Below are positions 1 to 6,818 of a stretch of DNA of 8,832 nt, in pieces. How positions within the stretch are numbered: position 1 is the first letter of the stretch; every line of letters begins with the position of its first letter. The notes beneath the pieces are model-generated. The model saw only the letters and a program-made list of their open reading frames with translations, had not been told where the DNA came from and did not search any database. Position numbers and translations under genes: made by a program. This DNA comes from Armatimonadota bacterium (GTDB lineage Bacteria > Armatimonadota > JAAZEB01): NCBI GenBank assembly GCA_012841485.1, contig DUUU01000606.1, forward strand, positions 1 through 8,832. Reading direction: 5' to 3'.

Positions 1-1004
1 CCAATCCGCATGGCGATCTTGCCGAAGTCGGTCTGGAAGACGGGCAGGTCATCGCCCAGGTCCATCGTCTCATCCGGCATTTTATGCGACTTGCGGTACT
101 TCCCGACGATCTGGCCGGCGCGGTCGCACAGGAAGGAGGTGACGAAGCGCTTCTCCCCCTCCCTCTCGCGGATGTTGCCAACGACCCAGATCTTGTGCTT
201 CGCGGCGCGGGCCGCGATTGCCTGGCTGATCGGCCCGGGAATCGGCTCGCCCTCCGTCTTCACGCACTCCATCGGGAGCGAGACGATGTCGGCGCCGTCG
301 CGCGCGGCCTCGTCGATCTTCTCCAGAACGGCTTCGAGCGTCCGCCCCTCGTCACTCCAGATCTGAGAGACGACGCTGACGCGCACCTTGCGCGTGCGCC
401 GGCGAATACGCTCCTCGCGCGCTGCAGCACGCGCCCCTTCCGACCCCGCCATTGTGATCTCATCGATCGACACTTCTGCCACCCCGCCTTTCGTTGGAAC
501 GACGGCCACGATGATACCCGTGATGAAGGCCCCCTCCACCGAACGCCCTCCCCGGTCGCACCACGCCTTCAGTTCGTCATACGCCCGGGCGAGCGTCACG
601 CGCTGCCACTCCTGGCTGGGGCCGGCGCCCGGGGCATGGTAGATGAACCCGTAGGGGCCGATGGGCACCTTCAGATGAACCGGCACGTTCGCCTTCACCC
701 GGAAGGAGATCTCCTTCAGTTCCGGGATGACCGGCACCGGCTCCTTCAGCGTGTACGTGAAGTAGCTCAGCCGGTGCTTTAGCTCCTCCGGGTAAGCCAG
801 GCGCAGGCGCGCGCCCGGACCGCCCCCAACGCCCGCCCCCGGTACGACAGCGTTCACCTCTACGTGCGCCGGCGCATCGCCCCAGGTCTGCTTGAGAGGC
901 GCCGCGTCTGACGGGGCATCGAAGCCATCCCGGAAGATCTCCTCGGCGCCGGCCACGCCGGCCATGGCAACGAGCAGACACGCGAGCGTGATGAAGCGAC
1001 ACAT
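1..1004 (-). CDS. Exported carbon-nitrogen hydrolase (nitrilase superfamily), C-terminus cut off by window edge
   Basis: 334 codons are visible from ATG 1004-1002; a GGAGAGG ribosome site lies 8 bases upstream. Residues 1-20 form a signal peptide (MCRF, hydrophobic core, AGA near the cleavage site). Residues about 21-190 look like an all-beta, carbohydrate-binding-like sandwich, ending in strands such as GAFITGIIVAVVP and VSIDEITMAG. From about residue 203 (KVRVSVVSQ) the nitrilase alpha-beta-beta-alpha fold begins. The catalytic Glu is probably E246 (SLPMEC) and the catalytic Lys K305 (GKYRKSH); the visible part ends in KIAMRI, where the family continues towards the nucleophile Cys, so that residue lies outside. 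These enzymes hydrolyse nitriles, amides or carbamoyl groups through a Cys-Glu-Lys triad. Export plus an accessory domain suggests a periplasmic or surface substrate, possibly an amide; this is inference. Family assignment is confident, substrate unknown. Confidence 0.88.
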   Translation of the reverse strand, partial: MCRFITLACLLVAMAGVAGAEEIFRDGFDAPSDAAPLKQTWGDAPAHVEVNAVVPGAGVGGGPGARLRLAYPEELKHRLSYFTYTLKEPVPVIPELKEISFRVKANVPVHLKVPIGPYGFIYHAPGAGPSQEWQRVTLARAYDELKAWCDRGGRSVEGAFITGIIVAVVPTKGGVAEVSIDEITMAGSEGARAAAREERIRRRTRKVRVSVVSQIWSDEGRTLEAVLEKIDEAARDGADIVSLPMECVKTEGEPIPGPISQAIAARAAKHKIWVVGNIREREGEKRFVTSFLCDRAGQIVGKYRKSHKMPDETMDLGDDLPVFQTDFGKIAMRI

Positions 1005-1100
1005 GGCCGTGACCTCTCCGGAGCAGAAAAGCTCTCTTCCGTGGAGAGGAGGATTCGTCGATGAGAGAGACCGGACCTTCCGGGCCCCCGTCGGCGATGC

Positions 1101-1424
1101 CATCGATACCACGGATGAAGAAGACGTACACGGATGGGGAGGGTCCGAGCGCCTGGAATCTACAGGCGCGGATCTGAAGCTTCGCGCTGCCGACCGGCGA
1201 AGCCCCTTCGGGGCTCCGCGAACCAGCCCGTAGGGCCTCGTTCACAAGCAGCGCGGTGATTTACCGCCGCGCTATCTGGCCGGCCCCAGTGAAGGGGAGC
1301 GTTACCCAGGGTGCAGACACCCTGGGCTGTGCTGTGTGGCCCCTTCCGGGCCGGGAGAGGACCGGTGCGCGGCCGTGGCGGATGGTCTGTGATGCCAGGA
1401 TAACGAACACCGGCTGAGAGCCGG
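1101..1424. repeat. Cluster of GC-rich palindromes, probable interspersed repeat element (gene-free stretch 1005-1577)
   Basis: No convincing gene lies between 1005 and 1577. Instead there is a row of inverted repeats: GCGCCTG/CAGGCGC (1149-1155 with 1163-1169); AGCCCC/GGGGCT around TTC (1201-1215, extendable to 1197-1219); GCCC/GGGC (1226-1236); AGCGCGG/CCGCGCT (1250-1256 with 1267-1273); CCCC/GGGG (1284-1297); CCCAGGGTG/CACCCTGGG, nine perfect pairs around CAGA (1305-1326); GGCCC/GGGCC (1338-1352); CCGGCT/AGCCGG around GAG (1410-1424). CACGGATG occurs twice, at 1110-1117 and 1129-1136. From memory, palindromic stretches containing GCCCAGGGTG, GCCCCGAAGGGGC and ATCCGTGG-type motifs recur between genes in Planctomycetes, Verrucomicrobia and relatives; the repeat-element reading rests on that and on the spacing. 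A structured non-coding RNA is the alternative, but I recognise no known RNA family. Confidence 0.6.
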
Positions 1425-1427
1425 GGC

Positions 1428-1455
1428 GCATATATTTGTATATATCTGTATAAGA
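1428..1455 (+). promoter_or_regulatory. AT-rich island, possible promoter for the 1578/1904 genes
   Basis: A run of TATATTTG and TATATCTG units ending in TATAAG (1449-1454) stands out sharply from GC-rich surroundings and lies upstream of two plus-strand reading frames. TATAAG resembles a -10 box, but no good -35 box lies 16-18 bases upstream, so promoter activity is a guess. The seven bases GGAGGAG recur after it, at 1459-1465 and 1564-1570; only the second is followed at the right distance by a long open frame. Confidence 0.25.
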
Positions 1456-1577
1456 ACTGGAGGAGATGCTCGCTCGGTAGCGAACTGAAGGCTGTTCCCG
1501 ATCGATGCTGACCGCCTCGGGCGCCTACACCTGCCCGGGGTCCCACGTCCGCGACACGATTCTGGAGGAGAACCAGG

Positions 1578-1883
1578 GTGATCTCATCATTGAGCCTGGA
1601 CGCGGAAGCTGGGAGACTAAAGGCACGCGTCACGGCACTTCCTCTCTCCATGCCTGGCTGGCCACTCGGCCGCGATGCAGCCGGGAGAGTTCCACATCGG
1701 AACGCGCGCGGGCAGCCCCCGGACCGGCTCGCCATCGATCGCGACCACCCTCCGGGCGCCGATTCACCCGCGGTCACGGCACGCAGCACCGCCGTTCATT
1801 CCCTGCGCGCGAACCGCTACCTGGATCTGCTCGTCTCTGAGATGGGCATCCGAGGGGGCAGCGGCCGCGCGCTGAACGAGTGA
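1578..1883 (+). CDS. Possible small hypothetical protein (101 aa)
   Basis: GTG start at 1578 preceded by GGAGGAG (1564-1570) with a 7-base gap, as good a ribosome site as those of the sure genes here. The stop (1881-1883) lies just before the ribosome site of the GH127 gene, so the two could be co-transcribed with translation nearly coupled. The protein begins VISSLSLDAEAGRLKARV, has a Pro/Arg/Ala-rich middle and a more ordinary end (LRANRYLDLLVSEMGI). No signal peptide, membrane segment or motif is visible, and I do not recognise a family. Third codon positions are GC-rich, but less regularly than in neighbouring sure genes. It may be a real small protein, perhaps regulatory given its position, a decayed gene, or a chance frame in GC-rich DNA. 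Confidence 0.35.
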   Translation: MISSLSLDAEAGRLKARVTALPLSMPGWPLGRDAAGRVPHRNARGQPPDRLAIDRDHPPGADSPAVTARSTAVHSLRANRYLDLLVSEMGIRGGSGRALNE

Positions 1884-1903
1884 GACAGGGGAGGTAACCG
1901 CAT

Positions 1904-3880
1904 ATGCGCGCTTCCGCTAGGCGAGACCATGGGCTTATCAAGACAGACGCCAGTCCGCACTGCAAGCTGCGCAGTGTGAATCTACGCTCGGTGCGATGGG
2001 CAAAGGGCTTCTGGTCCAACCGCTTTCGCCAGTGCCGCGAGGTGACTCTTCCCCATCTATGGGACCTGTTGAACGACCGGAAGCAGGGCCACGCGCTTAC
2101 GAACCTGCGCATCGCCGCTGGCCTGGAGGAGGGCGACTTCACTGGCCCCCTCTGGCAGGATGGGTGGGTCTATAAGTGGATCGAGGCCGCATCCAGTCTC
2201 TACGCCGCCACGGGCGACCGGAGACTGGATGCCCAGATGGATGAGGCGATCGACGTGATCGCGCGCGCGCAACAGCCCGATGGCTACCTGGCAACACAAA
2301 CTATCGTGCGCGGTCGGCCACGTTACCATGACACCCACCACCACGAGCTACACGTGATCGGCCATCTGATCACCGCGGCGTGCATCCACCACCGCGTGAC
2401 GGGCAAGCAGAGCCTGCTCAGCGTCGCGCGGAAGGCCGCCAACCACGTCTGGGCCACCTTTCGCGAGCGCCGGCCAGAACTGGCGCGCTTCCCGTTCAAC
2501 CCCACGATCATCATGGCGGGCGTCGAGCTCTACCGGACGACGGGAGAGCCGCACTACCTGGAGATGGCCAACCACTTCATCGACGGCCGGGGCGCCCTGC
2601 CCGGTGGCAGCGATCAGACCCAGGACTTCGTCCCCTTGCGCAGGGAGACAGAGGTTGTCGGACACATGGTCCTTGCCACCCATCTCTACGCGGGCGCGGC
2701 GGATGCCTACATGGAGACGGGCGATCCCTCGCTCTTGGAGGCGCTCGAGCGGCTGTGGCAGGACCTGACCGAGCACAAGCTGTATGTGAACGGCGGGTGC
2801 TGCGCCTCCCACCTGGCGCTCTCCATACGCTGGCCCGGCGATGGCGGACCGCCAACGAGCGCCCATGAGGTGAGTGGCGCTGCTGGCCCCGCGTACGACC
2901 TTCCAAACGCAACCGCCTACAACGAGACGTGCGCGCAGATCGGGAACGTGATGTGGAACTGGCGCATGCTCGCCATTACCGGCGAAGCGCGCTATGCAGA
3001 CGTCATCGAGCGCACTGTCTATAACTCCATCCTCTCGGCGATTGGCCTGGATGGCATGAGCTGGTTCTCCACCAACCCTCTGCGCTGGCATGGGAAGGAG
3101 CATCGGCTCCTCTCGGGAGATGCACCCCAACGCTTCCCCCCTGGGCCAGCCCACGCCTGCTGCCCCTTGAGCGTGCTCCGCTTCATCGCGGAGTGGCATG
3201 GCTACCTCTACAGCATCTCGGACGAGGGGCTGTGGCTGCATCACTACGGAGCCGGCACGCTTGAGGAGACGCTGGCCGATGGGATGCCGGTGCGGGTGAT
3301 CCAGGAGACGCGCTATCCCTGGGAGGGAGAGATCGAGCTGACGTTGGAGATGCCAGCGCCCGCGGATTTCACCTTTCGGCTGCGCATCCCCGAGTGGGTG
3401 GAGGAGGCTTATCTCTTGCTCAACGACCGCCCGCTGGATGTGGACGCCGTTCCCGGCAGCTATGCCCGCATCCGGCGCACCTGGCTGCCGGGAGACCGGC
3501 TCTGCCTCATCCTGCCGATGGAACCGTGTCTGATCGAGGCTCACCCGCGCGTAGAGCAGCTTCGCGGGCAGGTGGCGGTGATGCGCGGGCCGATCCTCTA
3601 CTGCCTGGAATCGCCCGACCTGCCGCCGGGCGTGCGCGTCTCGGAGGTGCGGATCCCCGCCGATGCGCGCTGGTCCGCTCGCTATCGCGCCGATCTCCTG
3701 GGGGGCATCACCACCCTGGACGGCAAGGCGGTCCGCGTGCCCGAGGGCGATTGGCGAGGCCGGCTCCACCGGCCTCTGCAGTGGCAACCCGAGCGCGTTC
3801 CGATCCGCCTCGTCCCTTACTACGCCTGGGCCAACCGTGGGGTGTCCGAGATGACGGTCTGGATGCCGGTTCAGCGATAG
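1904..3880 (+). CDS. GH127 family glycoside hydrolase (DUF1680), probable beta-L-arabinofuranosidase
   Basis: 658 residues, about the length of characterised GH127 enzymes; start ATG 1904 with GGGGAGGT (1888-1895) 8 bases ahead. The family removes terminal beta-L-arabinofuranose from arabino-oligosaccharides or glycoproteins, with a zinc-bound cysteine as nucleophile. The signature is complete: E341 and C343 in AYNETCAQIG, and the Cys pair C419-C420 in HACCPLSVLRF, matching the Glu-Cys-Cys-Cys site of HypBA1 in order and near-identical spacing. E322 (AHEVSG) is the candidate acid/base. An (alpha/alpha)6 barrel spans about residues 15-440, followed by beta-rich domains. There is no signal peptide, so it is probably cytosolic and acts on imported oligosaccharides. 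Its end overlaps the convergent gene at 3871 by 10 bases. The secreted esterase at 4415-5932 may serve the same polysaccharide use. Other GH127 substrates cannot be excluded. Confidence 0.9.
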   Translation: MRASARRDHGLIKTDASPHCKLRSVNLRSVRWAKGFWSNRFRQCREVTLPHLWDLLNDRKQGHALTNLRIAAGLEEGDFTGPLWQDGWVYKWIEAASSLYAATGDRRLDAQMDEAIDVIARAQQPDGYLATQTIVRGRPRYHDTHHHELHVIGHLITAACIHHRVTGKQSLLSVARKAANHVWATFRERRPELARFPFNPTIIMAGVELYRTTGEPHYLEMANHFIDGRGALPGGSDQTQDFVPLRRETEVVGHMVLATHLYAGAADAYMETGDPSLLEALERLWQDLTEHKLYVNGGCCASHLALSIRWPGDGGPPTSAHEVSGAAGPAYDLPNATAYNETCAQIGNVMWNWRMLAITGEARYADVIERTVYNSILSAIGLDGMSWFSTNPLRWHGKEHRLLSGDAPQRFPPGPAHACCPLSVLRFIAEWHGYLYSISDEGLWLHHYGAGTLEETLADGMPVRVIQETRYPWEGEIELTLEMPAPADFTFRLRIPEWVEEAYLLLNDRPLDVDAVPGSYARIRRTWLPGDRLCLILPMEPCLIEAHPRVEQLRGQVAVMRGPILYCLESPDLPPGVRVSEVRIPADARWSARYRADLLGGITTLDGKAVRVPEGDWRGRLHRPLQWQPERVPIRLVPYYAWANRGVSEMTVWMPVQR

Positions 3881-4362
3881 CGCCGGTTGGCAAGGGGCCA
3901 CTCCCCATGCTCCTCGAGGAAGCAGGCGAGGAGAGTCTCCTTCATCGCCTTCTCCTTGCCAGGAGCGCACTCCATCCACTCCAATCGCGCCTGGCGGATC
4001 GATGCGACCTGCCAGAGCCACTCGCCCCCGCGGGCAGGGCCGCCCCGGCCGGCCCCGAAACGCGCCAGGGCGCGAATCGCCTGGCGCAGGCTCGCCGCCT
4101 TGTCGATGTAGAGGATATCCGTTGGCTTGCGCAGGTTGATCCGCTCCCATTTGTCGCGGATGCGCTCCGCTTCCAGCGCGGGGGCGTCCGGAGAGATGGT
4201 AAAGGGCACGTTCTCTGGCAGGAAGACGATGTAGTTCCCCGGCCCCGCAGGGATGTCTGTCCAATCTGCACGACCGGGGGATTCCACGCGCTCGATCAGC
4301 TGGAAGAGTGGAAGCGCCGCCGGCCGCGCCCCGGCTGGGATCGGGATCTCGGCGCTTGTCAT
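3871..4362 (-). CDS. Degenerate GIY-YIG-fold protein, function unknown
   Basis: 163 residues from ATG 4362; an in-frame stop two codons upstream (4369-4371) fixes the start region. The ribosome site is weak (GAGAG close to the start). The pattern follows a GIY-YIG nuclease-like family: GNYIVFLP (residues 42-49) as first strand, ILYIDKAASLR (83-93) as second strand and helix, RFGAG then GGEWLWQ (112-118), and a C-terminal ETLLACF..EHGEWPLANR (142-160). The usual YIG is YID (D87), and the position of the catalytic Arg ten residues after the Tyr is Ala (A95, in LRQAI where relatives have LRRRL). The conserved Glu (E142) and Asn (N159) remain. Nuclease activity is therefore doubtful. The gene lies 52 bases downstream of the SGNH esterase on the same strand, probably one transcript, and collides tail-to-tail with GH127. 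Fold call from memory of the family; role unknown. Confidence 0.72.
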   Translation of the reverse strand: MTSAEIPIPAGARPAALPLFQLIERVESPGRADWTDIPAGPGNYIVFLPENVPFTISPDAPALEAERIRDKWERINLRKPTDILYIDKAASLRQAIRALARFGAGRGGPARGGEWLWQVASIRQARLEWMECAPGKEKAMKETLLACFLEEHGEWPLANRRYR

Positions 4363-4414
4363 CGGCTCTCAGAACCTGCTTCCCATCGCAAGTGGCTGGA
4401 TGCCTCGCTTCGTG

Positions 4415-5932
4415 TCACGGTTTTCCCAGGTATTTCAGGATCTCTAGGGCCACCAACCGGTTCCCCTCGTTGTTGATATGAACGCCGTCCTGCGTGAAGA
4501 GCGAGGCTTTCTTCGGGTGGGTCCGCGTCGGCTCGTACACGTCGAGGTAGCCACACCCGTTCTCCTCCGCCACCTTGCGCGCGATCGCGTTGAACTGCTC
4601 CATCACTTCCGGCTTGCCGAAGAGGTTGTGTACCCGTCCGGCCTTCGCCGCGGCTTCCGCACTCGCCTTGGTGATCTCGTAGACGGAGGAGGTCGCCGAG
4701 ATCACCGTCACCCGCGCCCCGGTGGCGCGCACGCGCTGCACGATCTCGCGGTACTCCTGCTCGAAAACCGCCGGGGGCACCACGGCGTCCTGATACCCGG
4801 TGGTGCTCTTCAGCTTGCTATCGTTGTGCCCGAGGAAGACGAAGACATGCGTCGGCTTCTTCGCCAGCACATCCTTCTCCAGGCGCGCCAGCACGCGCGT
4901 AGTATAGTCACCCCCCACGCCGGCATTGGTGACGGTCACATCCTCGCCGAAGCGCTGCTGCAGCCACCCGCGCACCTTATCCACGTAGTTATAACCCCGG
5001 TAGAATGCGGTCAGGCTGTCGCCGACAAAGAGGAGGTGCGCCGGCTTCTCCAGTCGCACGCCCGCCGCGGCGTCCGCGAAGCAGCGGTAGGCTTCACCAT
5101 CGACGACGTCGGCCCAGTGGGGCACCGCGAGTCCGGCATCCTTCAGCACAAAGGAGAGGCTGACCACGCCCGGTTCCGTGCCCTCCGGAATGCGCAGGAG
5201 GTATTCTCCCTTGCCGGCCGCATCCAGCGCCACCTCTTCGATGACGGGCGCTTCGCCCTCCATCCGGCGAATGCTGACCGCCGCCGGCTGCCGGCCCGCA
5301 GGCCCCGAGGCCTCGATCCGGAAGCGGAGCGTGGCGCCCACCGGGACCATAGTGTGTTCCGGGCGCACGGTGAGCGCGTAGCCGGGAAGCGGCTCTAGGC
5401 CAATAAAGGCATCGTCCAGGAGCACCTGGCTGCCCTCGCCACGCACCTCGGCATAGAAGGCCACCGTCGTCGCCAGAGGATCCCGGGGCGTGTAATAGAA
5501 GGTGATCGGCTGCCACGCGTCCGAGAGCGGCACGGGCGGGTCCAGGGGAACGTATTGGTAGGTGGATTTCCCTTCTTTCCTGCTATACTCGATGCAGCCG
5601 ACGACGCAATCGCCCTTCCCCTTGGCCCAGATCGAGAGCCTGTAGCGAGCCCCCTGGGTGATGGCAAGCGTCGCCGGGTTATAAACTCGGCCCAGCCACT
5701 TGCCGGCCCTCTCGGTCGTGGAGAGCAGGGCGGCCCTCCGGCCCCCATGCGCCTCGTTGGCCACGCTCAGTTTCCCTTGCCAGTAGGTGGGCGTGCTCCA
5801 CCGGGCAAAGACTCCCCCACTCACCTGTTCAAAGCCCGGGTCCCTCAGGAGGTTCTCCGGGTCTGCCCCCGCCACGGAGAGGCCGGCGGCCCACAAGAGA
5901 GCCAGGAATACCACTCTCATCAGATTGCGCAT
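4415..5932 (-). CDS. Secreted multidomain SGNH/GDSL-family esterase
   Basis: 505 residues; ATG 5932 with GGAG (5940-5943) 7 bases upstream. Signal peptide at residues 1-23 (MRNLMR, hydrophobic stretch, AGA before DPE). Residues about 25-180 form a CBM4/9-like jelly roll opening with NLLRDPGFEQ and closing with VLLDDAFIGLE, followed by an Ig-like beta domain (about 183-280). The catalytic SGNH hydrolase occupies about 297-505: block I FVGDSLT with nucleophile S306, block II NAGVGGD (336-342), block III GHND with N370, block V DGVHINNEGN with D482 and H485. All catalytic positions are intact. The family deacylates polysaccharides or lipids; with a sugar-binding-like domain and GH127 nearby, a carbohydrate acetylesterase outside the cytoplasm is the likeliest reading. 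Exact substrate is not readable. The degenerate GIY-YIG gene follows in the same direction after 52 bases. Confidence 0.88.
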   Translation of the reverse strand: MRNLMRVVFLALLWAAGLSVAGADPENLLRDPGFEQVSGGVFARWSTPTYWQGKLSVANEAHGGRRAALLSTTERAGKWLGRVYNPATLAITQGARYRLSIWAKGKGDCVVGCIEYSRKEGKSTYQYVPLDPPVPLSDAWQPITFYYTPRDPLATTVAFYAEVRGEGSQVLLDDAFIGLEPLPGYALTVRPEHTMVPVGATLRFRIEASGPAGRQPAAVSIRRMEGEAPVIEEVALDAAGKGEYLLRIPEGTEPGVVSLSFVLKDAGLAVPHWADVVDGEAYRCFADAAAGVRLEKPAHLLFVGDSLTAFYRGYNYVDKVRGWLQQRFGEDVTVTNAGVGGDYTTRVLARLEKDVLAKKPTHVFVFLGHNDSKLKSTTGYQDAVVPPAVFEQEYREIVQRVRATGARVTVISATSSVYEITKASAEAAAKAGRVHNLFGKPEVMEQFNAIARKVAEENGCGYLDVYEPTRTHPKKASLFTQDGVHINNEGNRLVALEILKYLGKP

Positions 5933-6159
5933 CTTCGTTCTCCACGGCGCGCCGGTGAGCAGGCGGCGGCCCGCCGGCCCCGGTGCTCCCCCCCCTGCGG
6001 GCAGGTTATCGGCAGCGCCCCCCTCCTAATGCGACACGGCGCCGCCCTTTTCCTACCTGCAGGGCCACTTGCCCCGGGGCAAGCGTGCGCGGCACGAGCA
6101 GGGAAACGCCCGCCCGCGATGGAATGTCTCCTACGACAATTCTTTGGGAGGAGAAGAGC
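5933..6159. promoter_or_regulatory. Divergent intergenic region with a perfect 16-bp palindrome
   Basis: Region between the divergently read esterase and hisB genes. It contains the perfect palindrome CTTGCCCCGGGGCAAG (6068-6083), about 76 bases before the hisB start, plus shorter inverted repeats: GGCGG/CCGCC (5962-5975) and CCTGC/GCAGG (5994-6005). I see no clear -35/-10 pair for either gene. The 16-mer could be an operator; TTGCCC and GGGCAA arms also occur in the divergent region at 7291-7309. Confidence 0.4.
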
Positions 6160-6753
6160 GTGGCAACTACCCCGCGCCGGGCCACCATCGAACGGCGCAC
6201 CCATGAGACGGAGATCCATCTGGAGGTGGATCTGGACGGCACCGGCCAGTACGACATCGACACGGGCGTCGGCTTCCTCGATCACATGCTGGCCCAAATT
6301 GCCCGACATGGCCGGATCGACCTGAAGATCCGGACGAAGGGCGATACGCACATCGATTTCCACCACACCGCCGAGGACACGGGGATCGTGCTGGGCGAAG
6401 CGATCCGGCAGGCGTTGGGGAATAAGGCGGGAATCGTGCGCTATGGCAGCGCGATCGTCCCTCTCGACGAAGCCCTCATACAGTGCGCCCTCGACCTGAG
6501 CGGCCGCCCCTTCCTGGCGTGCTACCTCCCGGTCACCGGGAAAGTGGGAGAGTTCGACGCCGAGCTGGCGGAGGAGGTGTTCCGGGCCATCGCGTTCAAC
6601 GGCGGAATCACGCTGCACCTCACGGCGCTGGCAGGCAAGAACACGCACCACCTGATCGAGGCCGCGTTCAAGGCGTTCGCGCGCGCGCTGCGCGTCGCCA
6701 AGGAAGTGGAGCCGGGCTCGACCCAGATTCCCTCGACAAAGGGCGTGCTCTAG
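6160..6753 (+). CDS. hisB: Imidazoleglycerol-phosphate dehydratase
   Basis: 197 residues, the normal length for monofunctional HisB, which converts imidazoleglycerol phosphate to imidazoleacetol phosphate in histidine biosynthesis; the cytosolic enzyme is a manganese-dependent 24-mer in known cases. The GTG start at 6160 is chosen because GGAGGAG (6147-6153) lies 6 bases ahead and the protein then begins TTPRRATIERRTHETEI as family members do; the frame is open back to 5983 but that extension does not look like HisB. Signature motifs: GFLDHML (residues 38-44, metal ligand H42), DFHHTAED (66-73, H68, H69, E72), KNTHHLIEAAFKAFARAL (160-177, H163, H164, E167) and the terminal STKG (192-195). No phosphatase domain is fused. 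No other his gene is visible on either side. Confidence 0.97.
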   Translation: MATTPRRATIERRTHETEIHLEVDLDGTGQYDIDTGVGFLDHMLAQIARHGRIDLKIRTKGDTHIDFHHTAEDTGIVLGEAIRQALGNKAGIVRYGSAIVPLDEALIQCALDLSGRPFLACYLPVTGKVGEFDAELAEEVFRAIAFNGGITLHLTALAGKNTHHLIEAAFKAFARALRVAKEVEPGSTQIPSTKGVL

Positions 6754-6766
6754 CGCCCATGCACGG

Positions 6767-6790
6767 GGCTCCCGGGCCCACCCGGGAGCC
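6767..6790 (+). terminator. Strong hairpin after hisB
   Basis: Ten perfect base pairs, GGCTCCCGGG with CCCGGGAGCC, around a CCCA loop, starting 13 bases after the hisB stop. There is no T-run after it, so it is either a terminator of the U-poor kind common in GC-rich bacteria or an mRNA 3'-end stabiliser. Confidence 0.6.
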
Positions 6791-6818
6791 GATCACTCCC
6801 GCCGAAGGCTCTCCCCAA

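Noticed and set aside
577..1245. 222-codon minus-strand frame covering the start of the nitrilase-like gene
   Set aside because: It overlaps in another frame the gene that has a signal peptide, a ribosome site and nitrilase motifs; its first part simply translates the palindromic element.
1240..1500. RNase P RNA, SRP RNA, tmRNA or 6S RNA gene
   Set aside because: The hairpins prompted a check, but the conserved core sequences of these RNAs that I know are not present on either strand.
2348..4264. 638-codon open frame on the minus strand opposite GH127
   Set aside because: It lies antisense to a gene with clear family motifs, has Arg/Gly/Pro/His-rich composition typical of mirrored GC-rich codons, and shows no domain.
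3394..4476. 360-codon plus-strand frame
   Set aside because: Shifted-frame shadow of GH127 running on across the antisense of the GIY-YIG-like gene; Arg/Ala/Pro-rich with no motif.
4478..5398. 306-codon plus-strand frame
   Set aside because: Antisense to the SGNH esterase, whose catalytic blocks are intact.
5983..6159. N-terminal extension of hisB by 59 codons
   Set aside because: The extension is Pro/Arg-rich and unlike HisB; the GTG at 6160 has an excellent ribosome site and gives the normal family length.
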